Shown: positions 23,201 to 36,400 of the stretch, piece after piece | Numbering within the stretch: position 1 is the stretch's first letter | Layout: each line of letters begins with the position of its first letter | Assembly (NCBI GenBank): GCA_947172415.1 | Contig: OX359192.1 | Coordinates: 8,553,401 to 8,617,400 of the forward strand | From: Chondrosia reniformis | Taxonomy: Eukaryota; Porifera; Demospongiae; Chondrillida; Chondrillidae | DNA length: 64,000 bases | Reading direction: 5' to 3' | Position numbers and translations under genes: made by a program | The notes under the pieces: model-generated | What the model was told of the DNA's origin: nothing | Databases searched by the model: none | The model's input: the letters and a program-made list of their open reading frames with translations, nothing else

Positions 23201-24927
23201 TCTCAAAGAGGAATACGCAGCCGAGAGGAGGCAACTCATTAATCCTGCCAAGTAATAGTCAGAGAGGCAGTGATTGATACTGTCTGTGAGTCTCTTCATT
23301 CTTCCTGACTGTAGAGCCACACAGTTTGAAAAAGGGAAGCCATTTTGTTCAAGTGACACGGTGTACTTCTCTGTAGTGGATATGGAAGGCAATGCTTGCT
23401 CCTTTATAAACAGCAACTACATGGGATTTGGCACTGGTCTGGTCCCAGAGGGCTGTGGATTCACTTTACACGTGTGTGCTTGCATGAAAAATCTAAGATA
23501 CCATTTCCTACATGCTATGCCTATTCTGTAAAAGAGCCTATAAGGGAACTTAACCTGAAGAGAGCTTTGGGTGAAGATACAGGAATCTTTTCTTCCTTCT
23601 TTCATCTTCTTCTCCACTGGGTCAGACAGCCGTTTCAAGGAATTCCACCCTTCATCAGTGATCCTGGGAGTCTTTGTCTTTTTCTTTATCTTGATATTCT
23701 GTGAATCCTTGGCATATAAGACCCCAGTTACACATAGCAAATCAATCTACTCAATCATCGGTTTAGGCCCTAAATACTATTTAATATGGGTGTATATACT
23801 AGCACAGTACTACATTGCTCTATAGTGCTCAGAGAACTGTTCCCAGGTTATACAAGGTTCAGTACATGCTGCACAGGTCTTGCATGTACTGTTTACTGAT
23901 AAGGTACTCATTTAGACTGAACATATATGGGATGTCCCTGGTACGGTACATAATTTCATGTGGGCACCTGATGTGATTATACAGTGTTGACATTTTATGG
24001 GTCAAATTCATTGTGTTCCATACATATACTGCCACATTTAATTGCTTGATCCCTGACCTTTGAACCTCATGAATATAGGGTCAGTTATTCATTGGTCTAC
24101 TAATGTGAACTCCCTGAACTTTAGGGTCCAGTGATCACGTTCCTCACATTCTTCAATGGGTTTCAATGGGGCGCATGCTATATGATATACGAGAATGCTG
24201 CCTTACATTGACATGCGTACACCATTACACTTGTGATGTAATATTTCATTTGTCACTGACGTACAGAACAGGGGAGCAAACTTCTTCCTGGATCCATCTC
24301 ATCCAAACTGTGTAGCAGCTGCCAAGAGGCCTTATCACACCATTATTCCCGGAATGGCCACAGTGGATGGGAGTGAAGATTTGTACGCCTCTTTTGGGGT
24401 AATGGGAGGGTTCATGCAACCTCAGGGACACGTGCAGGTACCAGTTGGTTAATTATATTCATAGCTGTATGGTTTAGTAGTCTGCACTCTTAAGTATGAT
24501 TATTAAATGGTATGCAAGGTGTTACTCATGCAGCTACAGTGAAGCCTTGTACGTATGTATGTAGCATCCTGTATAATTACTAAACTGTTGTTGTACTACA
24601 CTACAGGTGCTACTGAACATGATAGACTATGGGATGGACCCTCAAGCAGCACTTGATGCTCCGAGGGTGTGTCTGGGGGACGGCTACAGTTTAGGTGGTT
24701 CAGTGCACTTGGAGGAAGGGATATCAACTGAGGCAACAAAGGGGCTGGCTGCAATGGGACACAATGTCAGTGGTCCCGTATGTGGGAGGGCCCGGTCCCT
24801 GTTTGGCCGGGGACAGATCATTCAGGCACAGCGAGAGAGGGTGATGGAGGCAGGCAGTGGCACTGTACAAACTGTGTGGTGGGCGGGGTCTGATGGGAGG
24901 GGTGACAGTCTGGCCATCGGGTACTAG
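20294..24927 (+). CDS. Gamma-glutamyltransferase-family (YwrD-like) N-terminal nucleophile hydrolase
   Basis: Eight exons with matching phases: 20294-20535, 21393-21546, 21620-21829, 22088-22328, 23080-23251, 23315-23471, 24267-24437 and 24607-24927 (about 555 aa). The GGT family hallmarks are [64 protein letters not shown], and the small-subunit start [11 protein letters not shown] whose Thr is the expected autoprocessing nucleophile. [28 protein letters not shown] and [10 protein letters not shown] follow. The pattern is closer to bacterial YwrD-type glutathione hydrolases than to membrane-anchored vertebrate GGT1: there is no N-terminal transmembrane helix, and there is DTVY instead of TTH. 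It is predicted to be a cytosolic gamma-glutamyl hydrolase. Introns 1 and 2 use GC donors. Introns 4 and 6 carry dispersed repeats. Confidence 0.9.
22830..22990 (+). repeat. Dispersed repeat family R, copy 3
   Basis: In GGT-like intron 4. The blocks are AATCTAATACACCAATTTCC, ACATGCTATGCCTATTCTGT, GCCTATGGGGAACTAAACCT and TCTTTGTCTTTTTCTTTATC. It is the clearest relative of the copy at 23484. Confidence 0.8.
23484..23725 (+). repeat. Dispersed repeat family R, copy 4 (longest)
   Basis: In GGT-like intron 6. It shares the blocks of copy 3 and extends through CTGGGTCAGACAGCC, CACCCTTCATCAGTGATCC and TCTTTGTCTTTTTCTTTATC. It is the best template for defining the element. Confidence 0.8.
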
Positions 24928-25000
24928 TGTAAACTGTAAACTGTAAGGTTTCTATTTAGAAATTTTAAATTTATAAGGTAAAAATGAGCACACTTAAGCA

Positions 25001-27257
25001 TCAAGTTTTGACTTTAGCTTGAGAATGTTTCTGTGTTTGTTGCTGAGAATAGACTATTTTAGTCACAGACGGAACTTGGTAGAGCTTGATGTGAATAGCA
25101 GAGGTGGGACGACACTGCATCTGGTGATTATACTCCTAAGTAGATTGAGAATGCAAGCGCATGAGTAAATTAGTGATATTATAAAATGTTATATAACAAC
25201 TACTGGACATATGCACAAATGCTAGACTAATTTAATTTAAAGGGAGATATACCAGAGATTACAGTAGTACCCTATAAGTACGTTAGGCATGGCATAGGTA
25301 TATAAATGTTTATTAAAAAATATTATTTAACTACCATATTAATGCACTGTAGATCAGATTACATTAGAAAAGGATTTTTAGATTTTTCCAGGAATCTCTT
25401 ATTCCATCCTACAGTGTATTGGTTGATTATGTCAGTTAGTATAATTGATCAGAAAAGGTTCATTGATACTACCTATCTAATTACAGTAGACACTAGTGGG
25501 TGCTTACCTCATTTAGTGGTTCATATTCATCCAGCACTTCTACAGTAGATGTTGTCACATTGAGCTACAAGCCAGAAGATGGCAGTAGAAATAAACTGTA
25601 TACATAGGTGCATGTCATTAGGCATGCACCTATATATATATATATATATATAATACTTCTACAAATTATTCTTTTAAGCAATTTTCATTTTATACCAAAT
25701 ATGCTCAAGAACTACTGTATGTACAGTACTTCTATTATACCAAGTTGCTCTTTATAAATCATACAAGTAACTAAGTTAAGTTTCACCAACAAAAAAATTG
25801 TTAAATTGGCTACTGGTACAACCTTGAACACTTGGCTCAACCGTATATGGATAGAGTGCTAAAATCACAGTCACAAGTTGTAGTGCAAATGTTTAGATAC
25901 TCTCACTCTCGTAGAACTAGTAGAATTACCCAATTATTGCTTGATTCTTTAGGTAGTGATTACTATGCTGATATAATCCATGCATGTCTACTTGTTGTCC
26001 ACATTCAACACATTATGTTTGAGTGTGTATTTTGTATGAGACAGGGTCACCTATTCTGACCAATTGAACCTTGAACCTATCGACCAATTGAACCTGTGAC
26101 CTATCAACCATCAGCAGATATACTGCAGAGGAGACAGAATTCAAATGACAGGCAATTATTCCGCCTGACCTTACAACTGTTTGGACCAGATCATAGTTAT
26201 TATACATTAACAAGCACCCAATCATCAATGCAGGAATTGGTAGGCACAAACACGCACAATAGATATCACTTCTGAGTTCCAGTGATTTTTGGTTCAAAGG
26301 TTCAAGGTAGCTTCTTGTATGGGCTATGTTATGAATACAAGTGTGACAGCTGTGTGAACTAAAATTAATATTAAAATTGCCTTTAAGTTACACTCTAAGC
26401 GTGACCACACACAGATTCAGACAATTAAGCCAATAGACATGAAGTGCCCACATAATATCCAATAGTACCATTATATAAATACAGTATGTATTGTACACAC
26501 ACAAACAATATAAAAGCTGCTACCCTAATGCACACGAAGAAGGTTGCATGTCACCTCCATTGGAATCACACTAGTTTCCTTAAGCTGCAGCGCCAGGTTA
26601 ATTGCTCTATTAATGGCAGCGCCCAGTCCATGTATAAATATTTCTTTGAACCTAGTAAGTGTGAGAATATAGTTCAGAATACAGTCACCAAATGCAACAG
26701 TATGCAAGAGACGAGCTCTACTGCAATCCACAGTGAAATTACTGCATATAGAAGCATCTATATATTCATTAATAATAAAATAAAAAATAAAATTAATCTG
26801 TCATTCCTTCATAAAATTAGCACTCACTGCTGTACTGATGGTTACAAAGTTAGGGTTCTCTATACTATAGTACTAACTCATCAATAGTAACAGAAACACT
26901 TACTAACAGCACTTTTCAGATTGTAAAAGCATGCCTTACCCTTCTTCAAATAATTTTCTACATCTTGCCATTTGCTTAGGAAAATCTGAGGTGCGATTAA
27001 TGTACACGTCATTCCTCCTTTGTGATGGCTTTCTTGCCGGATGTTTCTTTAGTGAATCTAGATGCATTGATAAACTTCTATTGATAGCAAACCTCGGGCT
27101 GTATGTAGAGATACTTACAAGGTTTGTCCGCCCTGCCTTTATTCCTGGTCCTCCCGGTATACTCGTAGTCTGCTTGAGATTCCTCGGGATTTCCACGATG
27201 ACCTGTTTCATCTCTGCTTTTCTGCCCTCCTGAACTGCTAGCCACTTTGGAGGCCAT
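25001..27257 (-). CDS. POP7: Ribonuclease P/MRP protein subunit p20
   Basis: Five minus-strand exons, all phase-consistent: 27119-27257, 26940-27057, 26555-26651, 25508-25564 and 25001-25135, encoding 181 aa. The first intron is only 61 bp. The Alba-like RPP20 core is clear: RRNDVYINRTSDFPKQMARC, then EIFIHGLGAAINRAINLALQ, then TSTVEVLDEYEPLNE and SAIHIKLYQVPS. All match the family pattern (RRPNDIYVN..., EIYIHGLG.AINRAIN.ALQLQ, TSTVELVDELEP, SAIHIRVF). The product binds RPP25 and the P3 stem of RNase P and MRP RNA in the nucleolus, for tRNA 5' maturation and rRNA processing. The N-terminus is a Lys/Arg-rich disordered tail. The gene is tail-to-tail with the GGT-like gene (73 bp) and head-to-head with PRKDC. 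Confidence 0.92.
25629..25653. repeat. (TA)n microsatellite in POP7 intron 3
   Basis: A run of alternating T and A, about 11-12 dinucleotides long. Confidence 0.9.
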
Positions 27258-27411
27258 TTTATGGGCACAGGAAATATGTTTCAACGCAAAATATCGTCGT
27301 ACAAATGCAAATAAACTTTGTAAGGCGATACTTTTACTACTGTTTACATAGTAAATATTACGTACATTAGATAGATAGAAGGAATCAGCTGAGAGATTAT
27401 TTGGCGCTGAA
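27258..27411. promoter_or_regulatory. 154-bp divergent promoter, POP7 / PRKDC
   Basis: The two ATGs face away from each other with 154 bases between them. The spacer is A/T-rich with no strong TATA box. It must serve both genes unless one uses an upstream untranslated exon. Confidence 0.6.
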
Positions 27412-30400
27412 ATGGAGGGCATTCAGTGGAATCTCCAGAAGTTGCATGAAACCTTGACGTCATCGGAAAGGGATCGCAGCAATGGAGCAGCATACCTTGC
27501 AAAGGACCTGTACTCTCTCTGCCTTGAGAGAGTCAGTGACACTGAATTAGGTACTTCTGCCACTTTGTCGAGATGAGAGGTGAACTACCACGTCTTCCTG
27601 TCTTTGTCTATAGCTTTCACCACATCCGTGCTCTTTAACTCGGAATATGGAGTAATTCGTTTCTTAAGGTCCTCTGCCAGCCTCGATGAGGTTTGTGTGG
27701 TGGATGGAATATAGCAAGCAGTACACAATCATAGTTAATCATTTTTCCAAAAGCATTATTACAGGATGACTGATCATCTTTATTCTGCAGTTTGCATCTG
27801 CCAAGGAGGAGCTACTTCGTCTTCTTGCTCACTACTTACAAATACTTGCTAAGAGATTGCTTCCCTATGTAGTTGACATAAAGGTCAGTTTCCTGCTGAT
27901 GCAAATGAAAGAATAGTTGTAGGTAGCCACACCCACCTTGAGACCACACCCACCTTGAGACCACACGCTCCCTAAGACTGTTATGTTGGATCTGGTCTGT
28001 CTGTACAGGATGTGTGTCTCATGCTGTTTGCTAGAGATAAAACAAGCAAAGTGAAGACTGCCACTTTTCCAGTACTTTCTGAGGTCTGTACGCACATGAG
28101 GTAAACTACTATTCTTTCTTGTCAGTGCTGCCCTTTTGTGACTGTTAGGTGCTACAGTTGTGTGTGAACACAGCAGTGGCAGCAGACCTGGATATACCTG
28201 CCATCGGAAAACGGTTTGTGCTCCCAGCAGATTAGACTAGTTCTTACCTCAAAACTATTACTATTACTGTGTTATTCATATTTCCTCATCAAAGATTCTT
28301 CGAAGCTTGTCAGAAGCCGGGAAAGCTGACTGCAACAGGTAAAGTTAAAAGTAGCATTTTGTTAAGAAGTGTCCATAAGAAGAATAGGGAAATCCCCAAA
28401 TAATGTTTCTTCATATATAGACTTTGTACATTTTGGCCAAGGGTATTTCCCCTAGCCCTCCCTCAGCACAGTACAACAAGTTTGACATACACATTTGCTG
28501 TATGCCTATATATGTTTGTGTAAGTAGCAGTATCCTGTTCTGTAGTTAGAGGAGGGCTGTTTCATTTGCTTGGATCACTGTGCGAGACCTACCCGGAACA
28601 CATGCAGGCATATGCTAAGAGACTGGTGGACATTTACATCAAGACATTGAAAGCTGAGGTAAAATTAAATAAAAAATATTATTCCTTATAAATAATGTGT
28701 ATATGGCCGAATATTGACAAAGCAGACCTGATCTAGTTCCATTCCAGCTTTATAATACATCACTTGTTATCCATTTCCGTTTTAAGATGACCTCAAAGAC
28801 CAGGAAACCAGAGATGCAAGTCATAGCCGGATGCCTGAGGGGGCTCAATGGATTCCTTGTGCAGTTCAAAGAGGAAGCATCTGACAGTGAGTGTAGCAAT
28901 GTTCAGTACCCTCCCACCCCTCCCCCCCAGTATGGTGACTCTTCTCTGATTGTTGTAGCAAGCTCACTTTTCCAAGATATCTACAAGTTTGCTGTGATGG
29001 CCGTAGATGCGGAGGTACAGCCAGACCTTTCCATACAGGTGGGCGTGTCTGTTTTACAGATTGTGTTGGGTTAGGTGGCGCTGAGCAGATTTGATGTGCC
29101 TCGTGCTGGACTACGCCTTCTGTCCTCAAACGCTGAACTACTCAGTCAGTTTCTTACCAGAGACTATCAAATGATATACAAGAATCTCATCAGATGGTGT
29201 AGTCATGGCAACAGAGAAATGAAAAAACTAGGGCTAGAAGCTTTGGAAGCCTTCTTTAAACAAGTAAGAAAACAGTCACGCTTCTGCTGATCTCCTCAAG
29301 TGGGAGGACCACTCATAGCTAGAAGCCTCCTCAAGTAGGAGGACCACTCATAGCTAGAAGCCTCCTCAAGTAGGAGGACCACTCATAGCTAGAAGCCTCC
29401 TCAAGTAGGAGGACCACTCATAGCTAGAAGCCTCCTCAAGTGGGAGGACCACTCATAGCTAGAAGCCTCCTCAAGTGGGAGGACCACTCATAGCTAGAAG
29501 CCTCCTCAAGTGGGAGGACCACTCATAGCTAGAAGCCTCCTCAAGTGGGAGGACCACTCATAGCTAGAAGCCTCCTCAAGTGGGAGGACCACTCATAGCT
29601 AGAAGCCTCCTCAAGTGGGAGGACCACTCATAGCTAGAAGCCTCCTCAAGTGGGAGGACCACTCATAGCTAGAAGCCTCCTCAAGTGGGAGGACCACTCA
29701 TATATTGTGCATATGGTAGCTGAAGGTCTAAATACAAGTAATATTTAACCTGCTCTCAATGTTGTAGGTTGCTATGGTGTTGGTAGACGTAACCATGGAT
29801 CAGGAGGCTACTTTGGGCATATTTACCGTACGTAGGTTTGGAGAAGAGATCCTGTGCCCCAATATGGTTGCACTGCTCTTGTCCTGTCCGTACAGTACTT
29901 TATAAAGGCATTTGGTGAGATCATGAACAATAAGAGCAGCAGTCCCAGAGAGGTGGCAGTGGCTGTTAAGGGCTATGGATACTTTGCTGCGGTCAGTGTT
30001 CACATGATATGATGTTCTTTCAAGTGGATCAGCGTATATGATACATCAAGACCAGATCCAATTACCCCCATTAACTGAATGTGTAGCCATGCAAACTGTT
30101 TTTGAAAGAAGAAGATGTCAAGTTTATGTTGAATGAAATGATCCAGCACAGTCAACAGCTGTTCTTTATAGAAGCTGGGCACGTACTCGGAGATAGTGCC
30201 ATCTTTCATCTCCCAAGCTTTCTCGAGGCCATAGCCAGTGTCATTGAGCACATTGATGATGTAAGGAGGGTCCGGTTTGTTTGAATCAGATCAAACTGTA
30301 TCTATTGGCTCTTTCATTGGCTGTTGTACGTAGGTTTCTGAAACACTTTTTAGCTCAGTTGAACACCTCATTATCACAAGCGTTGAAGTATATCCAATAC

Positions 30401-33400
30401 TGTCACAGAATAGCAACTACAGGTGGATAAATGGGGCACTTCTTCGAGTGTTTCTTGTCTTGTTGGCAAAAGGACCTCTATTTAGAGGAATGATAACTCG
30501 TGTTGGTGAGTGTGATTATGGGTGCACCTCACAAAATACGAGAATCATGCAGTGATAGCTGATTGTGCATTTCATGTAGTGTATCAAGGAGTGATCAGAA
30601 CGTGCTCCCATCAAGTGGTACTGGATACTGTAAGTTGATACAAGTAACATTTTAGAGAAAATGTTTATTACAAAGATAATTTTCTGGTTAATCAAGCTAT
30701 CAGGAAAAGTTAATCAATAATTTCAGATCTTATGTTGTGAGACAGCGTATATGAAGCTAGCTATGTTTCACTCTGCAGGGAGAAGATACAGAAGGTGTTG
30801 TCATCCCAGGAGAAGGAATGGATGTTCTTGGAGCTAAATGGGTCTCGTACCAAGACTACGTTCCCTTGTGGATAGGTCTGTGCAGTGACAAAGGAGCAAC
30901 AGTTAGTTCAGACTAAACTACATCAATCTGAGATCTTGCTGCACTTTGCATTGAGTGCTGACAATGCATACATACAGTATATGTACATGCATATGTCACA
31001 CTCAGTCCCTGCATGCATGCTTTATCACAGGACCTTCCAAGAACTGGTGAAATTGGAGAAAATCAGTTGTCTATGATGAATGTGTTATTATTTGATGAAT
31101 TCATGTCATCTGTCATCAAGATTATTAGTAAACTGGACCTCTCTTCAAAATCGGTCGAAGAGAATGAGACCAGCGCTGCAGTGAGAGATGCATGTATTGT
31201 ACAAGATAGAGTTGTTTCTATGGTGATGGAGCCACATCTTTCACTGTTGTGTTGTGGTCAATACCTTTAGGAGCGGGATAGCCCAGAACAAGGTAGCTCA
31301 GCGGTCAAGTCTCCTTCTCCTCTCTCCTCAGACCCTCAGGTGGGCATTCAACCCACAAAGCAACCAGATTTTCAGATTTTTATAAATCTTGTTGATCTCT
31401 GCAGGTATGGTTCATCTAATATTATTCATTCATTATACACACTAGTCTTTGGGTCTCCTTGACTGTATATGATAGTTGGACGTTATGGAATTTAGAGTTT
31501 AGTGTTTCAATTGCTTAAATATATGTTCGTAGGTCGTTTCTTCCAAAGGTATGTCCTCCTAGCAAGATGAAGAAGTGGATGTTTCAGGTTGTTTATGAGG
31601 TTATTGTGGCATCATCAAGGTGTGTGCCATATTAGGTAGCCTCCCATCCAGCCAATCAGATACTTGCCTCTGTTTCCAGGCTCCCCCTAATCAGTGGTTT
31701 CTACAAACTGTTAGCTGTTTGCATGAAAATGGCCCAAAAAATGAAATATTTTGATATTTTAAAACATCAAGAAAAGTTTAAACTCAACACTTTGGATGCC
31801 ATGGCAACAGAAGAGAGTATGGACACAGATGTCATTGACAATGTCGGCCAGTCTGAATTGGCTAATGTACAAGCTTGTTTCAATTTGGTAAAGAAGGTTT
31901 CGAGAGAAGTATGTTAATTATAAAACAGTGATTTCCTCTTGTAAAACTGCCTTTAATTGACCTCACGGGTAGAGAAAAAGTTTGAATTTTTAATTCTGTA
32001 TGTGATTTTAGAACCGTTTTCCTAATGTTTTAATCAAATCATGTAGCTGATGCAACTTGAGAAGTAGTTTACAGGTTTTAGAATGTTCTCCCGTTTGGTT
32101 GATATATTCAGGTTGTAGTTCGCATGAAGCAGTACAAAGGTGATCTTGGAGCTTCCTGTTTGCAATTTCTGCTCTCTCTGCCAAAGGAGATAGTTGAACT
32201 GGAACTTGATAGAATGATTAGTGCACTTAAGGTGAGGTACTCACAGTCATGCTTTGTGCCAGAAGGGTTGTAGGCGAATGTTGTATTGAATAGATGGACA
32301 CTTCTAACAAGAGGAGGAGCTAGGTACACGCCTTATAGTGTTCAGAGCAATTTTTCACCTTTAACTCCACTTGTGTCTAATAATCCTTTCTTCTCAAGAT
32401 GTACCTGCCACTTCTGTAGGTAGCACTGAAGTTGGGGCTGAGCTACCTACCTCTGGCACAGGCCTCCCTGGATGCCTTGGAAACGTGGAACTCTGAGCTC
32501 CCTGTGTCCTCACTAATGGAACCTCATTACAAGCAGCTGCTGCCTGTTTTGGATGACTACTTGAAGGCTCCGAAGGAGAACTCCGGTACACCATGCATAG
32601 CAATGTCATGACTCGTGTTTGTCTAATAATACAGTGCTAATATGTGGTGTCCTATACTGCTTGTGCACTTGTAGAAACAGTGAATGGCCAAGCTGGTGTC
32701 GTAAAGCAGTCTAAAGTGGACCGCAGGAAGTTGTTACCAGTGAAAGCCATTAAAACCTGGAAGGAAGGTATTGAGGTACGTACATTGCCTTTTATCCTCT
32801 TTGTACTTTTCAAGACAAATTTCATGTCCACTTTAAGCTCATATACTGTTATGTATATACGTACGTATATTGGCATTAGTCCCAAGTTATATATATCATA
32901 TATACGTACAGGTGTCAAAAAGCCCCGCCTCCCAGGTGAGGGGGCGTGTAGTTAGGCTCCTTGGCATGCTGGGAAGTAAGGTGAGTGCAGATATAGTGAT
33001 GGGTGGCACTGATGCATTAGAGAAAGCTGTCGCCTGGGATTCAAAGAAAAGACTTGAATTTGTCTTGCCATTCCAAGACATGAAGTCATCTTTGTTTCTT
33101 GGTGAGAATTTGATTAGAGTTAGGACTTCAAAATATACTAAATGAATAATTTGGTTTTTGTTTTACTGTATGCAGATCCATTTCTTCCCAGAATATGTGA
33201 GGTAGCATTGACTTCAAGTGATCGCCAGGCAAAAGTAATTCCTTACCAATTCATGATACGACCTCTCACTGCACTCTAGTTGCTTGGCAACCAATGACCA
33301 TGAATATCATAGCACACAGATAAGGCTACAAAGCATACACACAGTTGCATGATGTCTGGTGTCTTGTATACTAAGTGGATGTGATGGATCTTCTGGTATC

Positions 33401-36400
33401 TTAGACTGCAGCTTGTGAATCCCTTCATGCAATAATCCTGTTCACCATCGGAAAGGGATCTCAACCTGGAGCCTCTAAACTGGTACATACATGTGACATG
33501 TGACATATTCTACAAGACTTGTGTGTATACGTTTCCATTATCTCTGCAGTGTCCAATGGACAAGTTGTATGTAAAGCTCTTTCCAGTGATCCTGAGACTT
33601 GCTTGTGACGTGGAAAGGATAGCAGAGCAGCTGTTTAAGCCGCTCATGTTTCAGATTATTCACTGGTTCACTGGAAACAAGCAATATGAAAGTCCTGATA
33701 CAATTGCATTACTGGAAGCCATTTTGGTGGGCCTAGAATGCAAGACTGCTATACCTTGATTACTTTTGGTGTATGTGTTTCCTCCCTTGTCCTACAGGAA
33801 GGGATTGTTGATCCAGGAGATGCCTCGCTGAGGGACTTTTCAGCTCTGTGTGTAAAGGAGTTCTTGCACTGGTCCATCAAACAGACCAGCAAACAAGTAA
33901 ACAGTAAACATGCTCCGTGACACCTCTCACATGATGTAACTAGTACCTGCTGTTGCTTAGCAACAAGAGAAGAGTCCCATCAATACAAAATCACTCTTAA
34001 AAAGGCTCTACAGCTTGGCAATTCATCCGAGTGCCTCAAAGAGACTGGGGGCTGCACTGGCCATCAACAGCATCTATACAATATTCAGGTACGTCCTCAT
34101 ACCACAAGCAGCATATTCTGGTATTAATACATGTATGCATACTCAGATCTGTATGTATTATTATTGTTGTTATGCATAATGTGTGTATTATTATTGTTGT
34201 TATGCATACTTTATTGTTGTAGAGAGGAGTCCTCTTTAGTTGATGTGTTTGTAATGGAGATGTTAGTATACATGGTAAACAGTTTAAAACTTTCTCATAA
34301 AGATGAAAGATCCTTAGGTAAAGATTAACAAGTTCAGCACTATTGTTCACATAGTATGTACAGTACATGCAAGTGGTTCCTTTTTTGAGACAATTGAATG
34401 CCATATAAGAAAGAACGATGTGATTAATCCTGTGTAGGAACTCAAGATCATATTTGTAAAGTTATCGGGCACTTAATCCGGATATTCAAAGCTAAAGCAC
34501 ACATTTTAAACAAACCAAGCAAAAATAGAAGAAAACCAAGGTACTGTACCATGTGTAGAGGATTGTATGTAGAGGACTGTATATACTGTATATAGAAGAT
34601 TGTATGTACTGTATATAGAGGATTGGAGAGAGCCGAGTTGCCCCACCTAGTAGCGTGGTTGTTATCTCAATGCGGAGCCTCAGAAACTGAGTGTAGACAT
34701 CAGTGCATGTGCTTGTTCATGCAACTAACTCCTCTACAGCAAGGTTAGCCTGTATAGGAAGGACTGACATGGATTATACTCAAGGGTCGGGTCAAAGGTC
34801 ACATTGGCCATCTATTTGTTCCATTATTTTACTGTAGGAACACAAAATGTTGGCATTTGGTTTAGACGTACTTTAACTGCTGAGTCAGGATTTTACTTTG
34901 TCAACCAGTGAGTGATACATATACTGTCTCCCATCCTTACCTTATCTAATATGTAATATTGTCAATGTAGATTTGAACGAGGTGGCCGGGGAGTGTCTGG
35001 TATTCTAAGCTACCCTACACTAACCGGGGAAGCATTTTCATTGACCAGTGCCCTACAGTGGCTGGACTACCTGATGGCGGCCCTGGACGTCTACACTTGG
35101 GTGTTTGAGAAGAAGCTGCTTGCTCCGAGTGAAGTATTTCAATGTACGAGGATTGATTAGATTATGTAGTCACTCTGTGGAAAGCTGCTTTTCAAATGAC
35201 ATGAATATTGTGTTCTGCAGTGACTGTTTTACAGAAGCAGAAGTCTTCTCAGCTCTTTGCTTCTCTTTCCTTTTTCCTGGAGACGCTGGCATTGCATGAT
35301 ATCACAGCTGCTGCACAATGTTTTGATGATGCGGATCCCAGCAGTTTAATTTTCACACCTCATGAACTGGAGGAATATAACAAGTACACACCCACTGCTC
35401 AATGAGCCACACCCACTGCTCAATGAGCCACACCCACCATTCAATGAGCCACACCCACTGCTCAATGAGCCACACCCACTGCTCAATGAGCCACACCCAC
35501 CACTCAATGAGTCACACCCACCACTCAATGAGTCACACCCACCACTCAATGAGTCACACCCACCACTCAATGAGTCACACCCACCACTCAATGAGTCACA
35601 CCCACTGCTCAATGAGTCACACCCACCGCTCAATGAGTCACACCCACCACTCAATGAGTCACACCCACCACTCAATGAGCCACACCCACCACTCAATGAG
35701 CCACACCCACCACTCAATGAGTCACACCCACCACTCAATGAGTCACACCCACCACTCAATGAGCCACACCCACCACTCAATGAGCCACACCCACCACTCA
35801 ATGAGCCACACCCACCACTCAATGAGCCACACCCACCACTCAATGAGCCACACCCACCACTCAATGAGCCACACCCACCACTCAATGAGTCACACCCACC
35901 ACTCAATGAGCCACACCCACCACTCAATGAGCCACACCCACCACTCAATGAGCCACACCCACCACTCAATGAGCCACACCCACCACTCAATGAGCCACAC
36001 CCACCATTCAATGAGTCACACCCACCACTCAATCAGCCACACCCACCACTCAATGCAGTTGCTGCTTTACATGTGATTGACATGCTAGACAGAGTGCTGG
36101 TACGTACCTACATATACATATGTGTAATACGTAGGGCCAAATGTACTACAATCTGTAAAGTGTTGAGTTTTCTAAAAGTGTTGATTCAGAATCATAAAAG
36201 TGAAGCTTTTGTAGTAAGTTCTGTGTACACAACACCTGTGAGTGTCAGTGTGTGTGTGAGAGAGAGAGTGTGTGAGGGTTAGGGTTAGTGAGTGTCAGTA
36301 TGTGTGTGTGAGAGAGAGAGAGTGTGTGAGGGTTAGGGTTAGTGAGTGTCAGTGTGTGTGTGTGTGAGAGAGAGAGAGTGTGTGAGGGTTAGGGTTAGTG

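Noticed and set aside
25832..26059. Plus-strand 75-aa ORF
   Set aside because: Falls within a POP7 intron on the opposite strand and has no recognisable features.
35346..36282. Long ORFs on both strands encoding MSHTHHS-type and GGCGSLS-type repeats
   Set aside because: They are translations of the 18-bp minisatellite, open in several frames only because the unit is stop-free and a multiple of three.
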